Assembly (NCBI GenBank): GCA_040756735.1 | Contig: JBFLYC010000008.1 | Location: 58,410 to 122,409, forward strand | Reading direction: 5' to 3' | DNA from: JBFLYC01 sp040756735 | GTDB taxonomy: Bacteria > Bacillota > DSM-16504 > Desulfitibacterales > Desulfitibacteraceae | DNA length: 64,000 bases | In this document: positions 26,322 to 35,529 of the stretch, in pieces | Numbering within the stretch: the first letter of the stretch is position 1 | How the letters are laid out: the number at the start of each line of letters is the position of its first letter | Notes under the pieces: model-generated | Seen by the model: only the letters and a program-made list of their open reading frames with translations | Databases searched by the model: none | What the model was told of the DNA's origin: nothing | Program-made: the position numbers and the translations under genes

Positions 26322-27976
26322 TTACCGCCACCCCTTTGCTGTGTAGGCGCTCCTCCTCCTTGATAACCGCTGGGTCTTTGACCACCTACTCCGCCCATGC
26401 CTGGTATGATCACAGGGACACCACTCCTGGCTGCGGCTCCTTGTATCACAACTTCTTGCCCCTCTTCTAGACCCTCCAATATTTCTATAAATGATGCATT
26501 ATAGGCCCCTGTCGTAACTTGTACAGGACGTGTCTGTACATCAGAACCATTACCTTCCGATTTATCTGCAACAAGTACGGTCGCTCTTCCCTGGCGCCTG
26601 TTCACTGCTTCAATTGGCACCAGCAAAGTGTTAAGTTTTTGCTCCACTAGAATGTCGGTATTGACTGTCATGCCCACACGAAGTCCCTCAACCGGTTCAA
26701 CGGCTACAGTGACATCAAATGTAGCTACACCGCTTTGGCTTCGGCCGTGGGATGCGATTTTTACAACCTGGCCTGTAATAGGGATGTTTGGAAGAGCGTC
26801 TGCACTTATGCGCACATTTTGGCCAACCTTAATCTTAAATATATCAAGTTCATCCACGGGTATTACCACCTGGATTTTAGAGTAGTCTATGATTGTAGCC
26901 AATACTGTTCCCTGGGATACGTCATCTCCAACACCTTTAGCCTGGGATGGCAATGAAATGGTTCCATCAAAGGGGGCAAGGATCTTCATGTTCTGCTTTC
27001 TCTCTAACTGCTTTTGTTCCAGTTCTAGAAGATCAAGCTTTAACTGCTGTAGTCTTAATCCTGCGGTTGCAATATTATCATTTAGCTGTTCTGGGTCAGG
27101 GTTTTCAATTTCAGCAAGGGCGCCCCCTTCTTGAACAGTTCTCCCTGAATCTACTTTTACCCTGACAATTCTGCCTGCAATGGGAGCACGGATGTCGGTG
27201 GACGAGCCAGACATTAAATTCCCAGTGGTTACCGCCTGTTTTTCACCGTTAGGCGTAAAAACCTTCAAACTTGCCTTCATTCCCAAGTCAAGCCCCCCTG
27301 GGTTTTTAAACTCAACTTTTACTTCATAGAGAATAGCCCCTGATTCACCAGCTTTTGCATCGGAGTTTACTTGGACAACTTGGGCAGGTACTGATGTTAG
27401 AAAGTCAGGCAAAAATACTTCAGCTTTCTGTCCTACCCTGATGTCAGCCAGCTGGGCGCTGTTAAAACTGCCCGTTACCTCCATTATGCTGCGGTCCAAA
27501 ACAGTAGCAATGACCGCATCTTCCTGGACCCTGCTGTTTTCTTTCACAAGCCAGGTTACTTCACCTGCGGATGGGGCTTTAATTACAGTGGGTGTTAATT
27601 GTTGCCGGAGTTTGTTATAGTCACGTTCTGAAATAGCAATGTCTAGGCGTTTTCTTTCGATTTGCAGGCTAAGGTCATCAGCTTCCAGTTCAGCAAGGAG
27701 TTGACCGGCTGTGACCTGCTGGCCGTCACTCATATAAAAACCGGCAATACTGCTGCTGATGCGTGTTCGTATTTCCTCTTGTACGGCAGCTTCTATAGAA
27801 CCTGTCCCCGACACCAGCTCTTCAAGATCTCCGCGCTGTACTTTGACTGTCATTGTATCTGATGGTTGGGCTTGAGCCTTGCGCCGGGCTGAAATAAAAT
27901 ACCATGTTGAACCTATAATTCCAATAATTACTACAATTACGACAATCCAGAGCCAATATTTTTTAACAAACTGCAT
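26318..27976 (-). CDS. MacA/HlyD-type periplasmic adaptor (membrane fusion protein)
   Basis: The 552-residue protein has an N-terminal membrane anchor (about 7-27). Two lipoyl/barrel-sandwich segments follow (IRTRISSSIAGFYMSDGQQV and ILAPFDGTISLP), with coiled-coil stretches and beta-barrel domains (VPVDELDIFKIKVGQ). The C-terminal tail is Gly/Gln-rich (GGVGGQRPSGYQGGG). It is longer than the typical MacA of about 370 residues because the lipoyl and hairpin region appears duplicated (about 50-250 and 255-400). It is the first gene of the efflux operon and links the MacB-like permease to the cell envelope. Confidence 0.9.
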   Translation of the reverse strand: MQFVKKYWLWIVVIVVIIGIIGSTWYFISARRKAQAQPSDTMTVKVQRGDLEELVSGTGSIEAAVQEEIRTRISSSIAGFYMSDGQQVTAGQLLAELEADDLSLQIERKRLDIAISERDYNKLRQQLTPTVIKAPSAGEVTWLVKENSRVQEDAVIATVLDRSIMEVTGSFNSAQLADIRVGQKAEVFLPDFLTSVPAQVVQVNSDAKAGESGAILYEVKVEFKNPGGLDLGMKASLKVFTPNGEKQAVTTGNLMSGSSTDIRAPIAGRIVRVKVDSGRTVQEGGALAEIENPDPEQLNDNIATAGLRLQQLKLDLLELEQKQLERKQNMKILAPFDGTISLPSQAKGVGDDVSQGTVLATIIDYSKIQVVIPVDELDIFKIKVGQNVRISADALPNIPITGQVVKIASHGRSQSGVATFDVTVAVEPVEGLRVGMTVNTDILVEQKLNTLLVPIEAVNRRQGRATVLVADKSEGNGSDVQTRPVQVTTGAYNASFIEILEGLEEGQEVVIQGAAARSGVPVIIPGMGGVGGQRPSGYQGGGAPTQQRGGGN

Positions 27977-28113
27977 TGATTATCACCATCCATTCATCAT
28001 CTTACTTGATACATTGGTACATGCTTTTTTTATTATAAAACAAATATATAAAATAATTATGGCATAAATATCTTGCAATTGTGGGAAATTATGAAATTGC
28101 TAAAAATTTGTGG

Positions 28114-28141
28114 TTGCAGTAAGTGGGAGGTCTGATAAAAT
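28114..28141 (+). promoter_or_regulatory. Candidate promoter for the DUF1287 gene
   Basis: TTGCAG (28114-28119), 16 bases, then TAAAAT (28136-28141), about 70 bases before the start. Confidence 0.4.
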
Positions 28142-28213
28142 ATAGAAATATAGTAGGCGCTGTTAGAATTATAGTCAAGTCATGCACAATTAATTTCAAA
28201 GAGGTAAATGGAT

Positions 28214-28930
28214 ATGAAGGGTAAGGGAGTTTTAGCAGGGTTATTTGTCTTTGTTATAGTTGCGGCTGTTGGGGTACTGGCAGGAGGCTCCTTTTTGGGA
28301 ACCATGTATGGGAGAGGGTTTTCCCTTATCCATGAACTGCAGCTCAGATTTCAGGTTGATATGACCAGCCCATCACCTGTTGAGCTAAAAGCTGATGAAG
28401 AGCTCACTGTTCAGGACCTTATTCTTTTAGGCGCGCGCAGCGAAGTGAAAAATGGGACACGCTATGATGCCTCTTATGCGGTTATGGCTTACCCGGGCGG
28501 GGACGTGTCTCCTGATGTAGGCGCTTGTACAGATGTGGTAATAAGGGCTTTTCGGAATGCAGGTATTGACCTGCAGCACCTGATACATGAAGATATGCGC
28601 GAAAACTTCAGCATCTATCCGCAAAGGTGGGGTTTAAAGGGTCCTGATCCTAATATTGATCACCGCCGCGTTCCCAACCAGATGACTTTTTTTGAACGTT
28701 ATGGCACAAAACTTACCACTGAGGTAGAAGGACATCTTGATCAATGGCAGTGGGGTGATGTGGTGTACTGGGTATTCCCCGATGGGAAAAGCTTGCATAC
28801 GGGTATCATTTCGGATCGTACTACTAAAGACGGCATGCCCCTAGTAATACATAATTCCAGCATAACCAGGGAAGATAACTGCCTGCTCAGGTGGGAGATA
28901 ATAGGCCATTACCGTTACCCCAAAGAATGA
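28214..28930 (+). CDS. DUF1287 domain secreted protein
   Basis: The protein of about 238 residues has an N-terminal signal/anchor (residues 5-25) and a DUF1287 domain from about residue 68. Family marks include the VGACTDVVIRAFRNAGIDLQ segment (28518-28577), a HEDM motif, NIDHRRVPN, WGDVVYW and a late GHYRYP. The Cys-His pattern is compatible with an NlpC/P60-like cysteine hydrolase fold, but activity is not established. The ATG at 28214 is 8 bases from GAGGT; the ATG at 28208 is too close to it. The gene is followed at once by a repeat field. Confidence 0.85.
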   Translation: MKGKGVLAGLFVFVIVAAVGVLAGGSFLGTMYGRGFSLIHELQLRFQVDMTSPSPVELKADEELTVQDLILLGARSEVKNGTRYDASYAVMAYPGGDVSPDVGACTDVVIRAFRNAGIDLQHLIHEDMRENFSIYPQRWGLKGPDPNIDHRRVPNQMTFFERYGTKLTTEVEGHLDQWQWGDVVYWVFPDGKSLHTGIISDRTTKDGMPLVIHNSSITREDNCLLRWEIIGHYRYPKE

Positions 28931-28941
28931 TTCAGGCAAAA

Positions 28942-29111
28942 CGAATCGAGAACGAATCGAGAACGAATCGGGGGACGGTTCTCCGATTCAACGGAATCGG
29001 GGGACGGTTCTCCGATTCTGAATCGAGGGACGGTTCTCCGATTCAAAATTTTCGAATCGTGAATCGGGGGACGCGTGAATCGGGGTGAATCGGGGGACGG
29101 TTCTCCGATTC
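28942..29111 (+). repeat. GAATCGGGGGACGGTTCTCCGATTC repeat field, left arm
   Basis: About four copies of the core GGGGACGGTTCTCCGATTC and several shorter GAATCG fragments lie head to tail. Each unit is itself partly palindromic (GAATCGG/CCGATTC). About 190 AT-rich bases without a gene separate it from an oppositely oriented field at 29301-29408. Confidence 0.85.
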
Positions 29112-29300
29112 AAAATTTTATTGATGCATTGGTGTAATAAAGGATATCCGCTTAAATGAAAATAACAGATAAATAACTCGTCTAAACAATTGAAATATAA
29201 TACTTTTGTTTTGTAATTTATTTAATATATGGTTGATTTAGGGTAAGAGTGACTCTATGGTATTTTGAATTTGAGATAGTAATTGTTTTGTAAAAAAAAT
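29112..29300. other. AT-rich spacer between inverted repeat arms
   Basis: No plausible gene, RNA or strong hairpin was seen here. The short open frames that cross it are made of repeat sequence and lack a ribosome site. Confidence 0.5.
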
Positions 29301-29408
29301 GATTCGAAGAACCGTCCCCTGAATCACGAAGAACCGTCCCCTGAATCAAAAAAATGATTCGAAGAACCGTCCCCTGAATCACCTCATCCCCTGAATCACC
29401 CTGAATCA
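29301..29408 (-). repeat. GGGGACGGTTCT repeat field, right arm (inverted)
   Basis: Three copies of GAAGAACCGTCCCCTGAATC plus degenerate CCCCTGAATCA pieces, in the orientation opposite to 28942-29111. Together the two fields form an inverted pair around the spacer. Confidence 0.85.
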
Positions 29409-29451
29409 GATGAGGAGTATTGAATCGTTTGAATAGTAGTAGGAGGTTAAG

Positions 29452-30372
29452 ATGGGAGATAAAGGACAAACAAGGCTCATTTGGGTTATGGCATTTTTTA
29501 TTTTTGCATTAAGCTGGTTAAACTATACTAACACCAAGGAGCTGCAAAATAGGGTCGCCCAGCTGCAGTCGGAAATTGGGAATATCCGTTGGCAGGTTTC
29601 CAATGAAGTTTCGAGAATTGAAAGTGTAGTCACGCAGATGAAAGAGGAAGAACGCTGGTGGACCCCGGCTGAGCTTCAGGTATTAAGTATGGACAAAGAT
29701 CTGGCTGTGGTTAAAATCGCCTGGCAGTTAAAGGATTACCAGGCGGGAAGTGAGGTCAAGCTTAACTACCGGGAGGGCAGGGCAGGTGATTATAAAGCAG
29801 TTGCTGCTTCCGATCAAGGCAACGGTTACTTTAGCGTGGAACTGCCTCTTGCTTTAAAGCAGGAACCTCAATTGACTATGCATGTTAGCAGGCTAGGTTC
29901 ATCAGGGAATGTGAAAAGCACTGGCAGGAGCCAGAGTGTAGAGGTAGCAGTTGAAGAAACCAGTGAGTTTAGCGCTGATTTTCACTACCACTATTATATA
30001 TCTGTGGATGATAGGGGCACAATACGCACCAGCGAAGTGCGCACTTTGGATCTTCAAAAACTCAGCTATGGCATGTTTAATCATGCAAGTGTGTTTATAG
30101 GCATAGAAAAAGATAAAATAGAAGGAAGGCTCCATGAGATGATTGATCAGGAACCCGGTCCTCTTTATACATTGCAGGAAGTATTTTTGGAAACCAAACT
30201 GGGAGCTGATCAACTTGTTGAAAGATGGTCTTTTGACAAGGCTACCCAGCAAGATAAAAGATCCAACATATATGAAGTAAGGGCTGTACCAACTCAAAGC
30301 TATGATTCTTTGTTTTTAGTCCTTCGTTATAGTGAAGGTTTAACAGTAGAGAGAAAAATACCTGCAAGATAA
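29452..30372 (+). CDS. Membrane-anchored protein of unknown function
   Basis: The 306-residue protein has one N-terminal helix (residues 9-25), then a short coiled coil (about 28-65, KELQNRVAQLQSEIG), then a beta-rich extracytoplasmic region. No family is recognised. AGGAGG lies 5 bases before the ATG. It lies between two repeat fields and reads in the same direction as selU, but a palindromic repeat at 30381-30406 that can fold as a terminator separates them. An envelope role is inferred only from topology. Confidence 0.75.
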   Translation: MGDKGQTRLIWVMAFFIFALSWLNYTNTKELQNRVAQLQSEIGNIRWQVSNEVSRIESVVTQMKEEERWWTPAELQVLSMDKDLAVVKIAWQLKDYQAGSEVKLNYREGRAGDYKAVAASDQGNGYFSVELPLALKQEPQLTMHVSRLGSSGNVKSTGRSQSVEVAVEETSEFSADFHYHYYISVDDRGTIRTSEVRTLDLQKLSYGMFNHASVFIGIEKDKIEGRLHEMIDQEPGPLYTLQEVFLETKLGADQLVERWSFDKATQQDKRSNIYEVRAVPTQSYDSLFLVLRYSEGLTVERKIPAR

Positions 30373-30380
30373 AAATAAAA

Positions 30381-30433
30381 TTTGGGGACATTCCTTTGTC
30401 CCCAAAGTTAGGAAATAAAGAGAGATGTGTCCC
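30381..30433. repeat. GGGGACA...TGTCCCC palindromic repeat
   Basis: TTTGGGGACA (30381-30390) pairs with TGTCCCCAAA (30397-30406), and a further GTGTCCCC follows at about 30426-30433. It belongs to the same family as 14965-15080 and 42344-42445, and could end transcription of the upstream gene. Confidence 0.75.
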
Positions 30434-30516
30434 CTTTCGCTATGAGTTCAAAACATCGCCCAAGTGTTTATCTTTAGGGGTGATGTTTTTTATCAAAAGG
30501 AAAGAAGGAATTTTTG

Positions 30517-31560
30517 TTGAAGCAAGAAATGCTTTCCATAGAGGAATGTATGAAATTAAAAGATGTTGTATTCATTGATGTACGGTCACCAATTGAATTT
30601 AAGGAGGCAACTATTCCAGGCGCGGTTAATATCCCCCTTTTAGATGATGATGAGCGGGCAAGAGTAGGCACAATCTTTAAACAGGTTTGTCCTGAAGAAG
30701 CTAAAAAAGTTGGTTATGAGTTTGTAAAGCCCAAACTGCCAAGCATTTTTCAGGAGATTCAGGGTCTGGCTTCCAGGAACAAAAATGTGGTGTTATTTTG
30801 CTGGAGGGGCGGCATGAGAAGTCAAAGCCTGGCCCGGTATTGTCTTGAGCAGGGTTTAGATATTCCCTGTTTAATGGGTGGATATAAAGCCTATAGACGT
30901 TTGGTTAACGCTTTTTTTAATAATCCTGAAAACATTCCAGAGATGGTTGTTTTGATGGGTTTAACAGGGGTAGGAAAGACCATGCTTCTTCACCTGCTGG
31001 CAGAAAGAGGGCTGCCGGCAATTGATTTGGAAGGATTGGCTAATAACAGGGGATCTGTATTTGGCCAGGTTCACGGCGGGGTACAACCCAGTCAGAAGAA
31101 TTTTGAGGCTATGCTCTATGAGAGCATTAAGGCGAACAATTCAAATTATGCCATTGTAGAATGCGAAAGCAGGAGGATTGGCAAAGTGTTTTTGCCGGAA
31201 GAAATGTTTAACAAAATGAACAACGGAATTAAAATTCATCTGTATGCTAGTCTGGATGTCAGGGTACAAAGGGTTGTTGAGGATTATGCACATTTTCCGG
31301 AAGAAAGACTAATAGATGCAATACAGCATTTAATAAAAACCCTGGGGCGTCAGAAAGTTGAGTCATTGATAAGCCTGGTTAGGCAGAGGAAATATAAAAG
31401 GGTTGCAGCAGAACTGCTGACAAATTATTACGATTCTTTATATGGGTATCCTAAAGATAGGTCTAAGGAATATGATTTGTCTGTCCAGTGTGATGATCTC
31501 CAAAGGGCAGCAGCAAAAGTGCATGGATTTTTGGCAGATAAATTTGACGTTGAAGTTTGA
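30517..31560 (+). CDS. selU: tRNA 2-selenouridine synthase
   Basis: The protein of about 347 residues has a rhodanese domain (about 5-125) with the active-site loop LFCWRGGMRSQS (Cys near 93). A P-loop domain follows, with Walker A MGLTGVGKT near 150. This is the SelU/MnmH layout at the usual length. The enzyme uses selenophosphate to replace the sulfur of 2-thiouridine at the tRNA wobble base, so the genome should encode SelD. Two adjacent TTG codons (30514, 30517) are possible starts; the second has better spacing to AAGAAGGA. It sits 92 bases upstream of a probable selenoprotein gene. Confidence 0.95.
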   Translation: MKQEMLSIEECMKLKDVVFIDVRSPIEFKEATIPGAVNIPLLDDDERARVGTIFKQVCPEEAKKVGYEFVKPKLPSIFQEIQGLASRNKNVVLFCWRGGMRSQSLARYCLEQGLDIPCLMGGYKAYRRLVNAFFNNPENIPEMVVLMGLTGVGKTMLLHLLAERGLPAIDLEGLANNRGSVFGQVHGGVQPSQKNFEAMLYESIKANNSNYAIVECESRRIGKVFLPEEMFNKMNNGIKIHLYASLDVRVQRVVEDYAHFPEERLIDAIQHLIKTLGRQKVESLISLVRQRKYKRVAAELLTNYYDSLYGYPKDRSKEYDLSVQCDDLQRAAAKVHGFLADKFDVEV

Positions 31561-31652
31561 AATAACAAACACCAAACTCAGAGAAGGTATTTTTGATAAA
31601 ACTGTAGAATATTAATTAAAGCTACTTTAAATTTTAAGGAAGGAGACTGCTC

Positions 31653-31946
31653 ATGTCACCCAAAATATGTGTGGAGAAAAAGGCTGCAGATTATATTTCT
31701 AAACATGGCGGAGTTATTACCATCAGGTGTGCACTCGTGGGCAAGGGCTGACACGGAGGAATGAATATGCCTGCCGTGCAAGTAGGTGAACCTGAAAAGG
31801 CCAAGGAACGCTATCAGTTTATTGAGATTGACAATGTCAATGTGTATCTTTCTCCTTCAATAAAAATTATCGGGGAAGAAGCAGTGGTAAAGTTGAAAGG
31901 GTTTTGGGTTTTTAAAGACCTGGAAATAACTGGAGTAAAGTGTTAA
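31653..31946 (+). CDS. Probable selenoprotein (HesB-like, CC/Se-motif type) with in-frame TGA as Sec33
   Basis: From ATG 31653, 8 bases after AAGGAGA, one frame of 97 codons runs to TAA at 31944. It is broken only by TGA at 31749-31751 (codon 33). Both sides read as one protein: MSPKICVEKKAADYISKHGG, VITIRCALVGKG, Sec, HGGMNMPAVQVG, then IEIDNVNVYLSPSIKI and LKGFWVFKDLEITGVKC. This is the layout I know for small clostridial HesB/IscA-like CC/Se-motif proteins, where Sec or Cys follows a Gly-rich turn. A bSECIS-like hairpin lies just after the TGA, and selU is directly upstream. A caller ignoring Sec would report only the part from the ATG at 31761. Function is unknown; redox or metal binding is inferred. 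Confidence 0.8.
31749..31788 (+). promoter_or_regulatory. Candidate bacterial SECIS element
   Basis: After the UGA (31749-31751) the stem GCCUGC (31769-31774) pairs with GUAGGU (31782-31787), with two G-U pairs, around the loop CGUGCAA. The loop starts 23 bases after the UGA and has G in its second position. Both fit the bSECIS rules as I know them (16-37 bases; G in the first two loop positions). An alternative stem, CACGG with CCGUG, is nearer to the UGA. Confidence 0.55.
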
Positions 31947-31995
31947 AAGGTATGTATATATAAAGTTTTGAGCCCTGGGCAAAAGGAGGCCTAAT

Positions 31996-33621
31996 ATGAT
32001 TTCTGTTACCTTGGATCAAGGGCAAGTTATCCAGGTAGAAAGCGGTACCAGTTTACAGGAACTGTCTAAGGGTATGAATGTTAAATACCCTATAGTTGCC
32101 GCTGCTGTAAATAATGAATTTAAGGATTTGCTTTTTAAGGTTCATGAACCTGCAAGGATAAAATTTTATGATTTAACCAGTCAACTTGGGTTAAGCGTAT
32201 ATGTTAGAAGCTTATCCTTTTTATTTATCAGGGCTGCAAGAGAAGTCCTTCCTAATTGCAGGGTTATGGTTGAACACTCCCTGGCAAAGGGTTTATACTG
32301 CGAAATTAAAGGTGGACACCTTACCGGGTCTTTGGTTAAGGAAATTGAGCAAAGGATGAAAGAGATAGTTGATGCAGATGAACCTTTTGAAAAAATAAGA
32401 ATCAGCAAGGAAGAGGCATTGGAGATTTTTGAAAGGGATGGGCAACTGGATAAAGTGAAAATGCTTAAGTTCCTGCCTCATCCCGAAGGTAATATTTACA
32501 AATTTGGCTGGTTATATGACTTTTTTTATGGATATCTGGTGCCTAGTACTGGGTATCTAAAGGTGTTTGCCCTGCAATTTCATCTGCCGGGAGTAATAAT
32601 TCAATTCCCCATGCCTGAAAATCCTGAGGTAATCCCTAAATATGTCCCTCAACCCAAGTTAGCACAGATCTTCTTTGAAGCTGAAAGATGGGCCGAAATC
32701 CTGGGTGTTAATACTGTGGCTGACCTTAATGAATTTATCGTTGAAGGAAATCTTCCCCTGTTGGTTAAAATTGCTGAAGGTCTCCATGAAAAAAAGGTAG
32801 CTAATATTGCTGATGAAATCAGCGCCCATAAGGATAGGGGAAACATTATTCTAATTTCAGGGCCTTCTTCTTCTGGAAAAACTACTTTCGCTGAGCGCCT
32901 AAAAATACAACTGATGGTTAATGGTTTAAAACCGGTTTCCATTTCTGTAGACAACTACTTTGTTGACAGGGAGAAAACCCCAAGGGATGAATATGGAGAA
33001 TTTGATTTCGAAGCGTTAGAGGCCATTGATCTGGATCTTTTCAATGATCACCTGACAAAGCTTATCCAGGGGTATGAAATTGAACTTCCCATTTTTAACT
33101 TTATAACAGGCAGAAGGGAATTGTCAGGTCATAGGATTAGAATTAAACCTGACCAACCCATTATTATTGAAGGAATTCATGGTTTAAACGAAAAAATGAC
33201 TTATTCAATTCCAAAGGATCATAAATTTAAAGTGTATGCATCCTGCTTAACGCAGCTGAATATTGATGACCATAACAGGATCCCTACTACAGATGTAAGA
33301 AAAATTCGCAGAATTGTTCGGGATCACAAGTATCGGGGATATAGCGCGCTATATACAATTAAAATTTGGCCTTCTGTCCGGAGGGGAGAAGAAAAGAATA
33401 TCTTTCCTTTCCAGGAAGATGCTGATATTATGTTTAATTCCGCCTTGATTTATGAGCTGGCTGTTTTAAAACCTTTTGCTGAACCACTTTTAAAAGAAAT
33501 CGGGCCTGAGAATGAAGAATACATTGAGGCTCAAAGGCTATTGAGATTTTTGTCATATTTTTTGCCAGTGGACAGTAAGGAGATTCCTGCCAACTCAATT
33601 ATTAAAGAATTTATAGGCTAA
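31996..33621 (+). CDS. TGS-domain nucleoside (uridine) kinase
   Basis: The 541-residue protein begins with a TGS-like domain (about 1-65). A threonyl-tRNA-synthetase-like second domain (about 65-200) follows, and a uridine kinase/phosphoribulokinase-type domain from about 280 has Walker A ISGPSSSGKTTF near 293. The later motifs SVDNYFVDREKTPRDEYGEFD (32943-33005) and EGIHGLNE fit uridine kinase. This fusion is common in Clostridia and is thought to phosphorylate a nucleoside with ATP; the exact substrate is unproven. AAAGGAGG precedes the ATG. It follows the selenoprotein gene by 49 bases and may be co-transcribed with it. Confidence 0.88.
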   Translation: MISVTLDQGQVIQVESGTSLQELSKGMNVKYPIVAAAVNNEFKDLLFKVHEPARIKFYDLTSQLGLSVYVRSLSFLFIRAAREVLPNCRVMVEHSLAKGLYCEIKGGHLTGSLVKEIEQRMKEIVDADEPFEKIRISKEEALEIFERDGQLDKVKMLKFLPHPEGNIYKFGWLYDFFYGYLVPSTGYLKVFALQFHLPGVIIQFPMPENPEVIPKYVPQPKLAQIFFEAERWAEILGVNTVADLNEFIVEGNLPLLVKIAEGLHEKKVANIADEISAHKDRGNIILISGPSSSGKTTFAERLKIQLMVNGLKPVSISVDNYFVDREKTPRDEYGEFDFEALEAIDLDLFNDHLTKLIQGYEIELPIFNFITGRRELSGHRIRIKPDQPIIIEGIHGLNEKMTYSIPKDHKFKVYASCLTQLNIDDHNRIPTTDVRKIRRIVRDHKYRGYSALYTIKIWPSVRRGEEKNIFPFQEDADIMFNSALIYELAVLKPFAEPLLKEIGPENEEYIEAQRLLRFLSYFLPVDSKEIPANSIIKEFIG

Positions 33622-33648
33622 AGTGCTATTGGGGGAGAGGTGTGTTTT

Positions 33649-35079
33649 TTGCGGATTAGGTGGTTATTAGTCCTATTAGCCGTGGTATTTTGTATTTCAT
33701 TATTCAGTTGCTATTCTTCCAGTCCTTTATTAGCAGCTCAAAATAATGTTGATCCCAAAATAGCAGTAGACGGTAAATCATTGGATATGGGAGACCAGTT
33801 GCCTTTTATTTATAATAACAGGGTGATGGTGCCTATCAGGGTTGTAAGTGAATATCTTGGAGGAAAAGTTTCCTGGCTGGGTTTACATAATGTGGTTTTG
33901 ATAGAACTTAATGGCAGAGAAATTGAGCTTGTTGTGAACAGTAAACAGGTTACGGTTGACGGAGTTGTTAAGACTATTGATGTTGCTCCAATGAAGACAA
34001 CCAGCAACAGGATAGTAGTCCCGCTTCGGTTTATCAGCGAAGTACTGGGTTTTGAAGTTGAATGGGACAGTATTAACCATGTAGCCTATGTTTTTAGCAG
34101 TGGGTACTCTTTACAAGAAAAGGCAGCGGCAATGACGAAGTTTGCCAGGTATTTAAAGGGATATCAAACCAGTTTTCCTGTATTTATCGGCGAAACCAAG
34201 CAGGATGTGCTGTCTGTATTGGGACAACCCATACGCAAGGAGTTAGGGTATCAGGCCATGGAGGTGTGGACATATCACAATCGATACAAGGATTACTATC
34301 AAGTGGGATTTAAAGGGGAACAAGTTGCCCTGGTTTACACGAATAAACCTGGGGAGGATGTTTTTGGTGTTGCTGTTGGGGATAGCAGAAGTCAAGTTCA
34401 AAATAAGGTTCAGACCAGCAAATTTTCCCCTTTAATTTATGATGATGGTTATATTAAGGTTTATTTTCAAGACAATGACCTGGACGACAGCAGGATTTAC
34501 ACTTTAAATGGAGATTTGGTGTTTATATTTTATATTGATCGATTTGAGGGGGACAAGGTTTGGGGAATTAAAGCACTACACAAGGACATATTTGCTGAAG
34601 ATCATAAATTAATAAATTATCGTATGACATACATAAGGGATATAAATAATTTTGGCAAAATAGAACCGGGAAATAAAGCAAAGGCAGAGATAGCTAAATC
34701 CTATGAGCGGCAAATCTTTGATTTGACAAACGTGATAAGGGTTCAAAAGGGTTTGAAACCCCTGTTGTGGCATGATGGGGCTGCGAAGGTCGCTTATGCG
34801 CATAGTAAGGACATGAATGACAGGGATTATTTTAATCATATCTGTCCGTCAAATAAAGGACCAGGTGATAGAGCCAAAGCCGCAGGAGTTTACTATATTG
34901 CACTTTATGAAAACATTGCCAAGAATTATGCCAATTCAATAGAAGTTATTCATGGCTGGATGGACAGTGATGGTCACAGGTCAGCAATTCTTGCCAGGGA
35001 TAATACTCACCTAGGGGTAGGTGTCTTTTACTCAAAGGATATTTATTATACCCAATTATTTCTGCAAACCAGCCGCTAA
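33649..35079 (+). CDS. Secreted CAP-domain protein with copper-amine-oxidase-like domain
   Basis: The protein of about 476 residues has a signal peptide with a possible lipobox (SLFSC near residue 21). A copper-amine-oxidase-like domain spans about 40-150 (MVPIRVVSEYLGG, VVPLRFISEVLGF). A CAP-associated region follows (about 170-310; ETKQDVLSVLGQP). The C-terminal CAP/SCP domain (about 350-476) has LTNVIRVQKGLKPL, HSKDMNDRDYFNH, ENIA and GHRSAIL. Similar YkwD-like proteins are exported and of unclear function. A GTG at 33640 overlaps the ribosome site GGGGGAGAGG, so TTG 33649 is preferred. A repeat field and an assembly gap follow. Confidence 0.85.
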   Translation: MRIRWLLVLLAVVFCISLFSCYSSSPLLAAQNNVDPKIAVDGKSLDMGDQLPFIYNNRVMVPIRVVSEYLGGKVSWLGLHNVVLIELNGREIELVVNSKQVTVDGVVKTIDVAPMKTTSNRIVVPLRFISEVLGFEVEWDSINHVAYVFSSGYSLQEKAAAMTKFARYLKGYQTSFPVFIGETKQDVLSVLGQPIRKELGYQAMEVWTYHNRYKDYYQVGFKGEQVALVYTNKPGEDVFGVAVGDSRSQVQNKVQTSKFSPLIYDDGYIKVYFQDNDLDDSRIYTLNGDLVFIFYIDRFEGDKVWGIKALHKDIFAEDHKLINYRMTYIRDINNFGKIEPGNKAKAEIAKSYERQIFDLTNVIRVQKGLKPLLWHDGAAKVAYAHSKDMNDRDYFNHICPSNKGPGDRAKAAGVYYIALYENIAKNYANSIEVIHGWMDSDGHRSAILARDNTHLGVGVFYSKDIYYTQLFLQTSR

Positions 35080-35085
35080 CAGCGG

Positions 35086-35252
35086 TGGAGACAGGGGATG
35101 GAGACAGGGGGAGGGAGACAGGGGAGGGAGACAGGGGACGGTTCTATTGACACCTCCCATTTTTTAAGAAGAGGGAGAGGGAGACAGGGGACGGTTCTAT
35201 TGAGAGGGAGACAGGGGACGGTTCTATTGACACCTCCCATTTTTTAAGAATA
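35086..35252 (+). repeat. GAGACAGGGGACGGTTCTATTGACACC repeat field, left arm
   Basis: Three full GAGACAGGGGACGGTTCTATTGA units and several truncated GGAGACAGGGG pieces are arranged head to tail. The block GGTTCTATTGACACCTCCC with a following T6 run occurs twice (about 35140 and 35219). An inverted field lies at 35530-35662. Confidence 0.85.
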
Positions 35253-35330
35253 GATAGAGGAGGTGTTTATTTATCCCAACACAAGCAAGAGAGAAAAGTA
35301 GCACTGAAAAATATACCATATTATGTTAAA

Positions 35331-35430
35331 NNNNNNNNNNNNNNNNNNNNNNNNNNNNNNNNNNNNNNNNNNNNNNNNNNNNNNNNNNNNNNNNNNNNNN
35401 NNNNNNNNNNNNNNNNNNNNNNNNNNNNNN
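35331..35430. other. Assembly gap (100 N)
   Basis: One hundred N lie between the two inverted repeat fields. A round 100 usually means unknown length, so sequence of any size, including a gene, may be missing here. Confidence 0.98.
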
Positions 35431-35529
35431 CTTAAAAATGTAGGATATTTCAATTAGACAGTTAGTAAGGATAACGGGGATAGGTGGGCGGATAATAAAT
35501 AAGGGGTTAGGGGTTGTGTTGTAATGATG

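Noticed and set aside
28942..29408. CRISPR array
   Set aside because: Repeats are irregular, partly overlapping and palindromic, without constant-length unique spacers; no cas genes.
29218..29469. Minus-strand ORF across the right repeat arm
   Set aside because: Repeat-derived sequence, and it overlaps the start of the membrane protein at 29452.
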